From JABAYQ01 sp042091225 (GTDB taxonomy: Bacteria; Bacteroidota; Bacteroidia; Flavobacteriales; UBA7312), in assembly GCA_042091225.1 (NCBI GenBank), contig JBELHW010000076.1:1-6739 (forward strand): a DNA stretch of 6,739 bases. The letters are read 5' to 3'. This document shows positions 1 to 5,849 of the stretch, piece after piece (within the stretch, counting starts at the first letter, position 1; every line of letters begins with the position of its first letter). A program made the translations under genes and the position numbers. The notes under the pieces are model-generated. The model did no database searches and had not been told where the DNA came from. It saw nothing but the letters and a program-made list of their open reading frames with translations.

Positions 1-1419
1 TATCGTGTAGTCACCAAAGGAATAAATTTTAGCTTCTAATTTTCCATTAACATACTTTCCTCCAGCAAAGTTTAAATAATTATTATTGATTTTGGCTAGG
101 CATAATTTAGATGTCAAATTTTCTGGAATTGAATCCAAACTTAATTTTATCGAAAGCGAATTATGAATTGGAGTGCTAGAATTGTGTATTTGATGTATTC
201 TTGATAAATTGCCATTTGAAGAGTCAATTTTTGTGGTATATTTAAAATTTATTACTTCATAAAATGAGTTCTTGTTAGATTCGATTTCTATAAATTCATT
301 TTTGAAAGTTTGCTTTGCTCCATGTACAAAAATATATGAGTTTTCATCATTTTCTTTACTATATTTTGGTTCACTTTTTTCTTTTAATACATTAAATGAC
401 AAATAAGATTTATTGTCATAAAAATCACTAACAGCAAGTTTTATTTTAACATTTTGATTCTTATCAAAGGATATGAAACCATTATTTGCAATAGAATCGT
501 ATATGGATAGTTTATTTCTTGGATCTTTAAAACATTTATGATACTTAACTTTATTAGATGTTTTCTCATGAAAGTCGCAATGTGATTTAATGTACTTTGT
601 TTCGCTAAAAGAAAATTCATCCATTTTAAACATAAAAACTAAACTATCATTTGCAAACAATTCCACTTTATAAACTCCATTTTTATTGTTTGCCCCATTT
701 AGTAGGTCGTATGTAGAAACTGAAATGCCAAACGTAGTATCAGCTGTAAAATCTGAATCAATATAATAGTTGCCATTACCTCCAATAATATTTTTTTTCT
801 CAGTATCGTATATGCCATTATACTTTGTCTTTCTATAAAGTTTCACGCTTTTTAAAATTGGGGGTATATTATCTTTAATATTAAACCCAAAATGCATTCC
901 GTTTTGAGGTTTTTGAGTTTTAGTATCTCTTATTTCAAAATGTAAATGTGGAGCAAAGGAACTCCCTGTGTTTCCTGAAAGTGCAATTATATCTCCTTGA
1001 CTTACGATAATTTGGTCAGCTTCAGGAAAAATTTCAACAGCAAAGGACTTTTTTAAATATTGTTCTTTTTTAACAATAGATTCTATTTTGTCATTATACC
1101 TCATTAAATGGGCATAAACTGAAGTGTAACCGTTCCGATGAGTAACGTAAATTGCTTTTCCGTAGCCAGTAGGAGATACTTTAATTCTAGAAACATAACC
1201 ATTTGCAATAGAATATACTCTTAAACCTGACTCTCCTTTAGTTTTAAAATCAATGCCTGCATGAAAATGATTTGGTCTTAGTTCTCCAAAGGTTCCTGAT
1301 AAAATTAATGGAATATCAAGTGGAGAAATAAAATAATCTTTTAGAAAAACTTTTTCTTGAGCGTTTGAAAAAATAAAAGAAAAGATTAAGATAATAGTCA
1401 GGCAACTTTTTTTTGTCAT
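1..1419 (-). CDS. Secreted M23-family (LytM-like) zinc metallopeptidase, C-terminus missing
   Basis: This is a probable peptidoglycan endopeptidase acting outside the cytoplasmic membrane on peptide cross-bridges. I translated it by hand from the ATG at 1419 (reverse strand); it stays open for 473 codons to base 1, so the C-terminus lies outside the window. Residues 1-20 form a signal peptide: Lys3-Lys4, a hydrophobic core TIILIFSFIF, then a likely cleavage after Ser-Asn-Ala20. The M23 domain covers about residues 34-170, with GTFGELR (42-48), HAGID (zinc ligands His53 and Asp57), YAHL (His104) and PHLHFE (His158 and His160), so all expected metal-binding and catalytic residues are present. 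Residues 175-473 lack a motif I recognise; their alternating polar and aromatic pattern suggests beta-sandwich domains, as in the long M23 proteins of Bacteroidota. It is transcribed divergently from the zapA cluster. No Shine-Dalgarno sequence precedes the start. The family call is firm; the exact bond cleaved is unknown. Confidence 0.93.
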   Translation of the reverse strand, partial: MTKKSCLTIILIFSFIFSNAQEKVFLKDYFISPLDIPLILSGTFGELRPNHFHAGIDFKTKGESGLRVYSIANGYVSRIKVSPTGYGKAIYVTHRNGYTSVYAHLMRYNDKIESIVKKEQYLKKSFAVEIFPEADQIIVSQGDIIALSGNTGSSFAPHLHFEIRDTKTQKPQNGMHFGFNIKDNIPPILKSVKLYRKTKYNGIYDTEKKNIIGGNGNYYIDSDFTADTTFGISVSTYDLLNGANNKNGVYKVELFANDSLVFMFKMDEFSFSETKYIKSHCDFHEKTSNKVKYHKCFKDPRNKLSIYDSIANNGFISFDKNQNVKIKLAVSDFYDNKSYLSFNVLKEKSEPKYSKENDENSYIFVHGAKQTFKNEFIEIESNKNSFYEVINFKYTTKIDSSNGNLSRIHQIHNSSTPIHNSLSIKLSLDSIPENLTSKLCLAKINNNYLNFAGGKYVNGKLEAKIYSFGDYTI

Positions 1420-1456
1420 TAGTTTAAGATAATTGATATTAAACATATTGTTATTG

Positions 1457-1464
1457 CAAAAATA
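1457..1464 (-). promoter_or_regulatory. Possible -7 element for the M23 peptidase gene
   Basis: On the minus strand the sequence reads TATTTTTG, an exact fit to the Bacteroidota -7 consensus TAnnTTTG. It would place the transcription start near 1450, giving a leader of about 30 bases before the ATG at 1419. No TTTG (-33) is visible about 19 bases upstream, and the region is AT-rich, so a chance match is quite possible. Confidence 0.35.
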
Positions 1465-1492
1465 AAAACATTGAAAAATAATAAGGTAAATC

Positions 1493-1523
1493 TTTGCTAA
1501 TTTATTTAGCAATATTAACTTTG
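1493..1523 (+). promoter_or_regulatory. Bacteroidota-type promoter for the coiled-coil/zapA cluster
   Basis: TTTG at 1493-1496 (-33) and TAACTTTG at 1516-1523 (-7, exact TAnnTTTG) are separated by 19 bases, within the range known for the Bacteroidota housekeeping sigma factor. The predicted start near 1530 leaves a leader of about 30 bases to the ATG at 1559. This is the best promoter match in the window and probably drives the coiled-coil gene and zapA, perhaps reading on into the 6S RNA. A second box-like string, TATAATTTG at 1535-1543, has one base too many between TA and TTTG. Confidence 0.6.
1494..1512. repeat. 7-bp perfect inverted repeat inside the zapA-cluster promoter
   Basis: TTGCTAA (1494-1500) and TTAGCAA (1506-1512) are perfect inverted copies separated by TTTAT. 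The palindrome overlaps the last three bases of the -33 TTTG and fills most of the spacer up to the -7 box. That is the position expected of an operator for a dimeric regulator. No second copy was noticed elsewhere in the window, and in such AT-rich DNA a 7-bp repeat could arise by chance, so the function is a guess. Confidence 0.4.
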
Positions 1524-1558
1524 TAACTATTCTTTATAATTTGATTTTTATCTTTTAA

Positions 1559-1837
1559 ATGAAAGAAATTATTAAGCGATTGCATGTTAAATTAGAAACT
1601 CTTATTTCTAGAATCGATGATTTAGAAAATCAGAATTTAGTTTTATCTAGAAAGTTGTCCGATAGCGTTCTTAATTTAAATCAAAAAGATAAAAATATTG
1701 ATGAATTAAAAGAAAAAAACAGAATTTTGAAAATTTCATCTTCTCTAAATAATGATGGGAGTGACAAATCTTCAAAAAAGCAAATTAACGATTTAGTGCG
1801 GGAAATCGATAAATGTATTGCGTTGTTAAATAAGTGA
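1559..1837 (+). CDS. Small conserved coiled-coil protein upstream of zapA
   Basis: This 92-aa soluble protein has no signal peptide or membrane segment. Residues about 5-60 show heptad-like spacing of Leu/Ile with charged residues (for example RIDDLENQNLVLSRKL), indicating a parallel coiled coil. A polar linker rich in Ser, Asn and Lys follows, and the tail IDKCIALLN closes it. From memory, small coiled-coil proteins with a C-terminal REIDxCIxxLN-type motif commonly sit directly before zapA in Bacteroidota; they are usually annotated as hypothetical. The stop is 13 bases before the zapA start and no terminator lies between, so the two are probably co-transcribed. Its size and coiled coil invite comparison with ZapB, the ZapA partner in gammaproteobacteria, but no sequence homology can be claimed. 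A division-related scaffold role is inference from position only. Confidence 0.75.
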   Translation: MKEIIKRLHVKLETLISRIDDLENQNLVLSRKLSDSVLNLNQKDKNIDELKEKNRILKISSSLNNDGSDKSSKKQINDLVREIDKCIALLNK

Positions 1838-1850
1838 TTTAATTTTACTC

Positions 1851-2135
1851 ATGGAGAGTTTAAAAATAAAAGTATCTATTGCCAATAGAGTTTATCCTCT
1901 AACTATAAAGAGAGAGGATGAAGAGGGTGTAAGAAAGGCTGTCAAAAATATTGAAGTACGATTAAAAGTTTATGAAAAAAATTTTGAAGCTAGAGACACA
2001 CAAGATTTATTGAGCATGTGTTTGTTGGAAATGTCTGTGAAGCTTTTAGCTGATGATCAGAAAGTTAAAGTAGACAGTTCTATTGAAGATAATTTAAATG
2101 CTTTAGAATCCCTTATTGATCAACATTTAAAATAA
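1851..2135 (+). CDS. zapA: Cell division protein ZapA
   Basis: ZapA binds FtsZ and bundles its protofilaments, stabilising the cytoplasmic Z-ring at mid-cell. At 94 aa the protein matches the short Bacteroidota form. The N-terminal globular part (about residues 3-35) carries the recognisable pattern KIKVSIANRVYPLTI followed by acidic residues and an RKAVKNI helix. A long C-terminal helix follows (about 38-92), with the characteristic DTQDLLSMCLLEM stretch at 50-62, expected to form the dimer/tetramer coiled coil. The ATG at 1851 is the only sensible start because the family motif begins immediately after it; no Shine-Dalgarno is present. It follows the coiled-coil gene by 13 bases and is followed by the 6S RNA. 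The linkage of zapA to 6S RNA also occurs in E. coli (zapA-ssrS), which supports both calls. Confidence 0.92.
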   Translation: MESLKIKVSIANRVYPLTIKREDEEGVRKAVKNIEVRLKVYEKNFEARDTQDLLSMCLLEMSVKLLADDQKVKVDSSIEDNLNALESLIDQHLK

Positions 2136-2150
2136 AACGTTCTAACACAA

Positions 2151-2333
2151 TATTCCCACATCAATCCAGTTTTTAAACTCAACAAGTTTTAATTGAGGAT
2201 TTGACTTATGTTTTCAAAAACAGGCCTCACCCGAAAGGGTCTATATTTATAGACAGTGGACGTTTGCGATTGTGTAGCAACCTCACCGTATTTATTTTGG
2301 AGTTTAAAAGCTCAATGATTGATGTGGGTTTTT
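2151..2333 (+). ncRNA. ssrS: 6S RNA (SsrS), Flavobacteria/Bacteroidota type
   Basis: 6S RNA mimics an open promoter and sequesters housekeeping RNA polymerase in stationary phase. The 210-base gap between zapA and rny folds by eye into the classic shape. A 12-bp perfect closing stem pairs 2155-2166 with 2317-2328. After a small internal loop, a second stem of 13 bp pairs 2168-2180 with 2300-2312 (one G-U). A bubble of about 14 and 14-15 bases follows (2181-2193/4 and 2285/6-2299). TGAGG/CCTCA (2194-2198 with 2281-2285) then closes an apical domain containing ACCC-GAAA-GGGT (2229-2240), a second hairpin at about 2241-2252, and TTGC/GCAA (2264-2267 with 2277-2280). Five T residues follow the closing stem at 2329-2333. 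I saw no TAnnTTTG promoter directly upstream, so it may be processed from the zapA transcript. Ends are approximate. The call rests on structure, length and the zapA-rny position; a covariance search was not possible. Confidence 0.82.
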
Positions 2334-2345
2334 AATTTAAATAAA

Positions 2346-3878
2346 ATGACAGAAATAATAATAGCAATAATGGCATTTGTTACAGGCGTAACTATTGTTT
2401 ACTTAATCAATTCTATTAAAAATAAGGGTAAGGCAAGTCAGATATTAAAGGAAGCTAAAAAAACAGCAGAACAAATAAAGACGGAAAAAATTTTACAAGC
2501 CAAAGAAAAGTTTTTAGAATTAAAATCTAAACATGAGATTGTAATCAATCAAAAAAATCAGAAAATAGCCAATGCAGAAAGTAGAATTTCTGAGAAAGAA
2601 AATAAGATTTCTCAAAGATTATCAGAGTTAAACAGAAAAGAAAAGCAATCTGAAGAATTACTTAAAAAGAATAATAAGATTCGAGAAATGCTATCTAAAA
2701 GAAATAGCGAGTCCGAAAAGTTATTACAAAAACAAGTTGAAGCTTTAGAAACTATTTCAGGTTATAATGCTGAAGATGCGAAAAAAGAATTAGTCGAAGC
2801 TTTGAAAGATGAAGCCAAAACTAGAGCAATGTCTCACATCCAAGAAATAACTGAAGAAGCAAAATTAACTGCTAACAAAGAAGCAAAGAAAATTGTTATA
2901 CAAACCATTCAAAGAGTTGCAACCGAACATGCAATTGAAAATTCTGTTTCAGTTTTTAATATTGAAAGTGATGATGTTAAGGGAAGAGTTATAGGAAGAG
3001 AAGGAAGAAATATTAGATCTTTAGAAGCCGCAACAGGTGTCGAAATTATTGTAGATGATACCCCAGATGCTATACTGCTTTCTTGTTTTGACCCTGTAAG
3101 AAGAGAAGTAGCAAGATTATCATTACATAAACTTGTTACCGATGGAAGAATTCATCCTGCCAGAATTGAAGAAGTAGTTTCTAAAACAAAAAAACACATT
3201 GAAGAAGAGATTATAGAAATTGGTAAAAGAACTACTATAGATTTAGGAATACATGGATTACATCCTGAGCTAATAAGAATGGTCGGAAGAATGAAATATC
3301 GTTCATCTTACGGACAAAATTTATTACAGCACTCAAGAGAAGTGGCTAATATTTGTGCTACTATGGCTTCTGAGTTAGGTTTAGATACAAAAGCTGCTAA
3401 AAGAGCTGGATTGTTACATGATATTGGTAAGGTTCCTGATGATGAGCCAGAAATTCCTCATGCTATTTTGGGTATGAAATTAGCCAAAAAATATGGAGAA
3501 AAAGAGGATATATGTAATGCCATTGGCGCTCACCATGATGAAATTGAAATGACCGCAATGATATCTCCCGTGATACAAGTTTGTGATGCCATTTCTGGCG
3601 CAAGACCTGGAGCAAGGAGAGAAATTGTAGAATCTTACATTAAGAGGATTAAAGAATTAGAAAACACCGCTTTGGATTATCCTGGTGTTCTAAATTCATA
3701 TGCAATTCAAGCAGGTAGAGAGTTGAGGGTTATTGTAGAAAGTGAAAAAGTATCCGATGTTGATGCAGAAAAAATGTCTTTCAACATTTCTAAAAAAATA
3801 GAAACAGAAATGACCTATCCGGGTCAAGTAAAAGTAACTGTTATTAGAGAAACAAGAGCTGTAAATTTTGCCAAATAA
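2346..3878 (+). CDS. rny: Ribonuclease Y (membrane-anchored endoribonuclease)
   Basis: RNase Y starts mRNA decay by endonucleolytic cleavage and is tethered to the inner face of the cytoplasmic membrane. The 510-aa product is the normal family length. Order of parts: an N-terminal transmembrane helix (about residues 3-22); a long Lys/Glu-rich coiled coil (about 25-190); a KH RNA-binding domain with the GRVIGREGRN loop at 213-222; an HD phosphohydrolase domain with metal ligands His329, His358-Asp359 (LLHDIGK), His396-His397 (GAHHDE) and Asp414 (VCDAISGARPGARRE); and a C-terminal domain. I chose the ATG at 2346 because it puts the membrane helix directly at the N-terminus. The upstream in-frame TTG (2319) and ATG (2322) lie within the closing stem of the 6S RNA. 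No Shine-Dalgarno is seen. The gene ends 13 bases before the end of the converging transglutaminase-like gene, with no clear terminator between. Confidence 0.95.
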   Translation: MTEIIIAIMAFVTGVTIVYLINSIKNKGKASQILKEAKKTAEQIKTEKILQAKEKFLELKSKHEIVINQKNQKIANAESRISEKENKISQRLSELNRKEKQSEELLKKNNKIREMLSKRNSESEKLLQKQVEALETISGYNAEDAKKELVEALKDEAKTRAMSHIQEITEEAKLTANKEAKKIVIQTIQRVATEHAIENSVSVFNIESDDVKGRVIGREGRNIRSLEAATGVEIIVDDTPDAILLSCFDPVRREVARLSLHKLVTDGRIHPARIEEVVSKTKKHIEEEIIEIGKRTTIDLGIHGLHPELIRMVGRMKYRSSYGQNLLQHSREVANICATMASELGLDTKAAKRAGLLHDIGKVPDDEPEIPHAILGMKLAKKYGEKEDICNAIGAHHDEIEMTAMISPVIQVCDAISGARPGARREIVESYIKRIKELENTALDYPGVLNSYAIQAGRELRVIVESEKVSDVDAEKMSFNISKKIETEMTYPGQVKVTVIRETRAVNFAK

Positions 3879-3891
3879 AATTTAAATCTGT

Positions 3892-4746
3892 TTAATGGTT
3901 TTCAAATAGGTTTAGTATTTGTAAAATTTCTTCTGTTTTTTCTTTTTTTCCTTGCCTTGAAAAAGAGTAAAGTAAGTTATTAATTATTCGTTTAAATATT
4001 TCTTTGTTTCCACATTCTGTAAAGTAATGAGAATGATGTTTTATGTTTTCTTTAGTAAGAAAAGATTCCACATCTTTTCTGGTAATTATTGCTCCTAAAC
4101 TAAATGGATTTATATAAAACTGAACAGGGTCTGAATTTATAATATCCTCGCTTATATAGGCAATAATAAAATGTTTTGGTAAGTTAACTCCTACAATTGA
4201 AAGCTTTAGATTTTTAGCTAAGATTAGATATAAAATACTTAATGACAGTGGATTTCCTTTTTTTGTCTTTAAAACATCATTAATGAACGAATTTTCAGGG
4301 GAATGATAGTTTTTAAAATTCCCTTTAAATTTTTCATGCTTAAAAAGAATTTTATTCATTTTCATTACTTTTTCCATAGCCTTATCCTCATCCTTAAACT
4401 CATTTTTTATTTTTAGAGATAAGTTTTTTATTTGTTCTTTAATCTCTAAAACATTTAGATCAGGATACTGATTTTTAGAAATGATAATCCACGCTTCGAG
4501 TAAGTCTTTTTTACTAGAGTTTATCCATTGTTTAATTTTATTTTTTGAATCATTTAGTTGAATTATACTTATTAAATTCTCCGCTCTTTCTTGTGTTATG
4601 CTGTCAAAATTCGATTCCCATGCTTTCTCTAGCATTGGCAGAGTAATTACGCCCAAATCGATTAATTTCTCTTTTACATGCATAAATATTTCTTTGTCAG
4701 GATCTTCTAATAGAGATATTAATGCTTTAACTTCTTTTTTATTCAT
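3892..4746 (-). CDS. SirB1/transglutaminase-like family protein (Transglut_core2)
   Basis: This 284-aa cytoplasmic protein has no signal peptide. Residues about 1-80 are alpha-helical and resemble the HEAT-like N-terminal part often found on Bacteroidota members of this family. Residues about 115-245 form the transglutaminase-like core: KGNPLSLSILYLILAKNLKL (163-182), GVNLPKHF (186-193) and YINPFSLG (211-218). These align with the family pattern GxPISLxxLYLxVAxxLGL...GVxLPGHF...DPF. Key residues are altered: no Cys stands at the active-site helix (Leu/Ser there), His192 is kept, Lys replaces the usual Gly before it, and Asn213 replaces the usual Asp. The protein is therefore probably not a transglutaminase or Cys protease and may be a binding protein. 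Cellular function is unknown for this family. It converges on rny, and a phosphorylase-like remnant lies just upstream on the same strand. A weak AGAAAAG precedes the ATG. Confidence 0.8.
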   Translation of the reverse strand: MNKKEVKALISLLEDPDKEIFMHVKEKLIDLGVITLPMLEKAWESNFDSITQERAENLISIIQLNDSKNKIKQWINSSKKDLLEAWIIISKNQYPDLNVLEIKEQIKNLSLKIKNEFKDEDKAMEKVMKMNKILFKHEKFKGNFKNYHSPENSFINDVLKTKKGNPLSLSILYLILAKNLKLSIVGVNLPKHFIIAYISEDIINSDPVQFYINPFSLGAIITRKDVESFLTKENIKHHSHYFTECGNKEIFKRIINNLLYSFSRQGKKEKTEEILQILNLFENH

Positions 4747-4779
4747 GTGGCTTTTCTAAAACTATTTTTATTTTTTTGT

Positions 4780-4914
4780 CTATGGTTTTATTAGATAATT
4801 TACTCTATTTCGAACTCCTACAGAGAATATTAAATCTGAAATATCTTCTGTCTTAAGTTTTATATGATAAATACAGTTATCTTCGTTTAAAACAAGTTCA
4901 CTATTTTTAATCAA
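4780..4914 (-). pseudogene. Remnant of the N-terminus of a nucleoside phosphorylase-like gene
   Basis: Read on the minus strand from a TTG at 4914, the sequence codes for 44 residues up to a TAG at 4780-4782. It includes NSELVLNEDNCIYHIKL (4-20), TEDISDLIFSVG (22-33) and NRV (36-38). This closely resembles, from memory, the start of Bacteroidota nucleoside (uridine/purine) phosphorylases, which read roughly SELILNxDGSIYHLNLKPEDIADTIIxVGDxxRV. Here the acidic GD of the phosphate-binding VGDxxRV motif is lost (VGVRNRV), homology stops about six residues later, and there is no ATG. About 200 or more residues of a normal phosphorylase are absent; the transglutaminase-like gene starts 33 bases beyond the stop. 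A decayed, deleted copy is the simplest reading. A short expressed protein is possible but unsupported, since I see no promoter or ribosome-binding site. The rest of 4747-4963 holds the uspA-side promoter box and nothing else recognisable. Confidence 0.6.
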
Positions 4915-4930
4915 TTCTATTTTTGTTTTT

Positions 4931-4938
4931 TAAATTTG
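4931..4938 (+). promoter_or_regulatory. -7 promoter element for the Usp/glycosidase unit
   Basis: TAAATTTG is an exact match to the Bacteroidota TAnnTTTG -7 box, 25 bases before the ATG at 4964, implying a short leader of about 20 bases. No TTTG appears at the expected -33 distance; the nearest, at 4922-4925, is too close. The surrounding AT-rich tract is suitable but adds little specificity. Confidence 0.5.
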
Positions 4939-4963
4939 TATAAATATATAATCTCCTTTAATT

Positions 4964-5845
4964 ATGACTTCTTCAAAAAAGATTCTTGTTCCCATTGGCT
5001 TTACAGACCAATCTATGGTAGGTCTAAATCAAGCATTAAGAGTTGCAAAAATAACAAATTCGGAAATCGTCCTTTTTAGTGTTGTTGAATTACCTTCTGC
5101 AATTAAAAAACTTTTTTCTGATTATAAAAGTGAAATTGATAATATTAAAACTCAATTAAGAGAAAAGTTAGAAACAATCAAAAAAGATAAATGTGATGGT
5201 ATTTCTAAAGTTGATTGTATGGTTTCTGTTGGAAAAATTTATAAAGAAATCACTGATACAGCTAAAATGATAAATGCTTCTTTAATCGTTATGGGAACAG
5301 ACGGTTCTTCTAGCGATGTAACAAAGAAACTTATGGGGTCTAATGCCAACAAAGTTATTAGAACATCTCCTTGTCCTGTTATTACAATTAAAGGAAGTGA
5401 AGTGAAAAATGGATGTAAAACAATTGTTTTACCCTTAGACTTACATAAAGAAACAAAAGAAAAAGTTAAGATAGCTATTGAATTTGCAAAATTATGGAAC
5501 TCAGAAATAAAAGTTTTATCAGTTCTTATTGATGATGATGAGTTCATAAAAAATAAACTTATTAGAAATTTAGGACAAGTAGAAAAATTTATTTCCGACC
5601 AGAATATTAAATGTAGTTCTGAGTTAGTTGTTAAAAATAAATCTTCCAAATTTTTTGTTTCAATTTTGGATTATACGAAATCGGTTGAAGCTGATTTATT
5701 AATCATAATGACTCAAGAGGAAGATAGCCTGACTTTAAACTTTTTAGGGTCTAATGCAAGTTATCTAATAAATAATTCAAATATACCAGTCATGAGTGTA
5801 AGACCAAGCATTAAAAAAGATACCACTTCGTTTGGTTTAGTGTAG
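4964..5845 (+). CDS. Tandem-domain universal stress protein (UspA family)
   Basis: This is a cytoplasmic stress-response protein of 293 aa made of two Usp domains. Domain 1 (about residues 5-145) begins with KKILVPIGFTDQS, whose Asp would contact the nucleotide base, and carries the ATP-binding signature at 111-127: GTDG, ten residues, then GSNA. The usual spacing is G-2x-G-9x-G-S/T, so the loop has one extra residue. It ends with the typical SPCPVITIK. Domain 2 (about 152-282) opens with KTIVLPLDL and ends with SNIPVMSVRP, but its loop reads MTQEEDSLTLNFLGSNAS (249-266): the first two glycines are missing while GSNAS is kept, so nucleotide binding there is doubtful. This one-active, one-degenerate arrangement is common in tandem Usps. 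The ATG at 4964 starts just before the first beta-strand. The stop is four bases before the glycosidase ATG, so the two are very likely co-transcribed. The specific stress and partner are unknown. Confidence 0.9.
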   Translation: MTSSKKILVPIGFTDQSMVGLNQALRVAKITNSEIVLFSVVELPSAIKKLFSDYKSEIDNIKTQLREKLETIKKDKCDGISKVDCMVSVGKIYKEITDTAKMINASLIVMGTDGSSSDVTKKLMGSNANKVIRTSPCPVITIKGSEVKNGCKTIVLPLDLHKETKEKVKIAIEFAKLWNSEIKVLSVLIDDDEFIKNKLIRNLGQVEKFISDQNIKCSSELVVKNKSSKFFVSILDYTKSVEADLLIIMTQEEDSLTLNFLGSNASYLINNSNIPVMSVRPSIKKDTTSFGLV

Positions 5846-5849
5846 CTTT

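Noticed and set aside
1535..1543. TATAATTTG as a second promoter -7 box
   Set aside because: The spacing is TAnnnTTTG, one base too long, and it would start transcription almost at the ATG at 1559.
2209..2222. TGTTT-TCAA-AAACA hairpin as a separate regulatory element
   Set aside because: It is a weak A/T stem inside the 6S apical region and is best regarded as one of its possible local folds.
2239..2254. Hairpin GTCTAT-ATTT-ATAGAC as a transcription terminator after zapA
   Set aside because: No T-run follows it, and it fits better as part of the apical domain of the 6S RNA.
3879..3891. Bidirectional terminator between the converging rny and SirB1-like genes
   Set aside because: The 13-base gap has no GC-containing hairpin; AT-rich sequence alone is not adequate evidence.
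4747..4782. Continuation of the phosphorylase-like frame past the TAG
   Set aside because: The same frame meets a TAA three codons later and no phosphorylase-like residues appear in the other frames.
5239..5649. 136-aa minus-strand open frame
   Set aside because: It lies wholly inside the universal stress protein gene, has a low-complexity Ser/Phe/Ile composition and no family motif; it is a shadow of the real gene.
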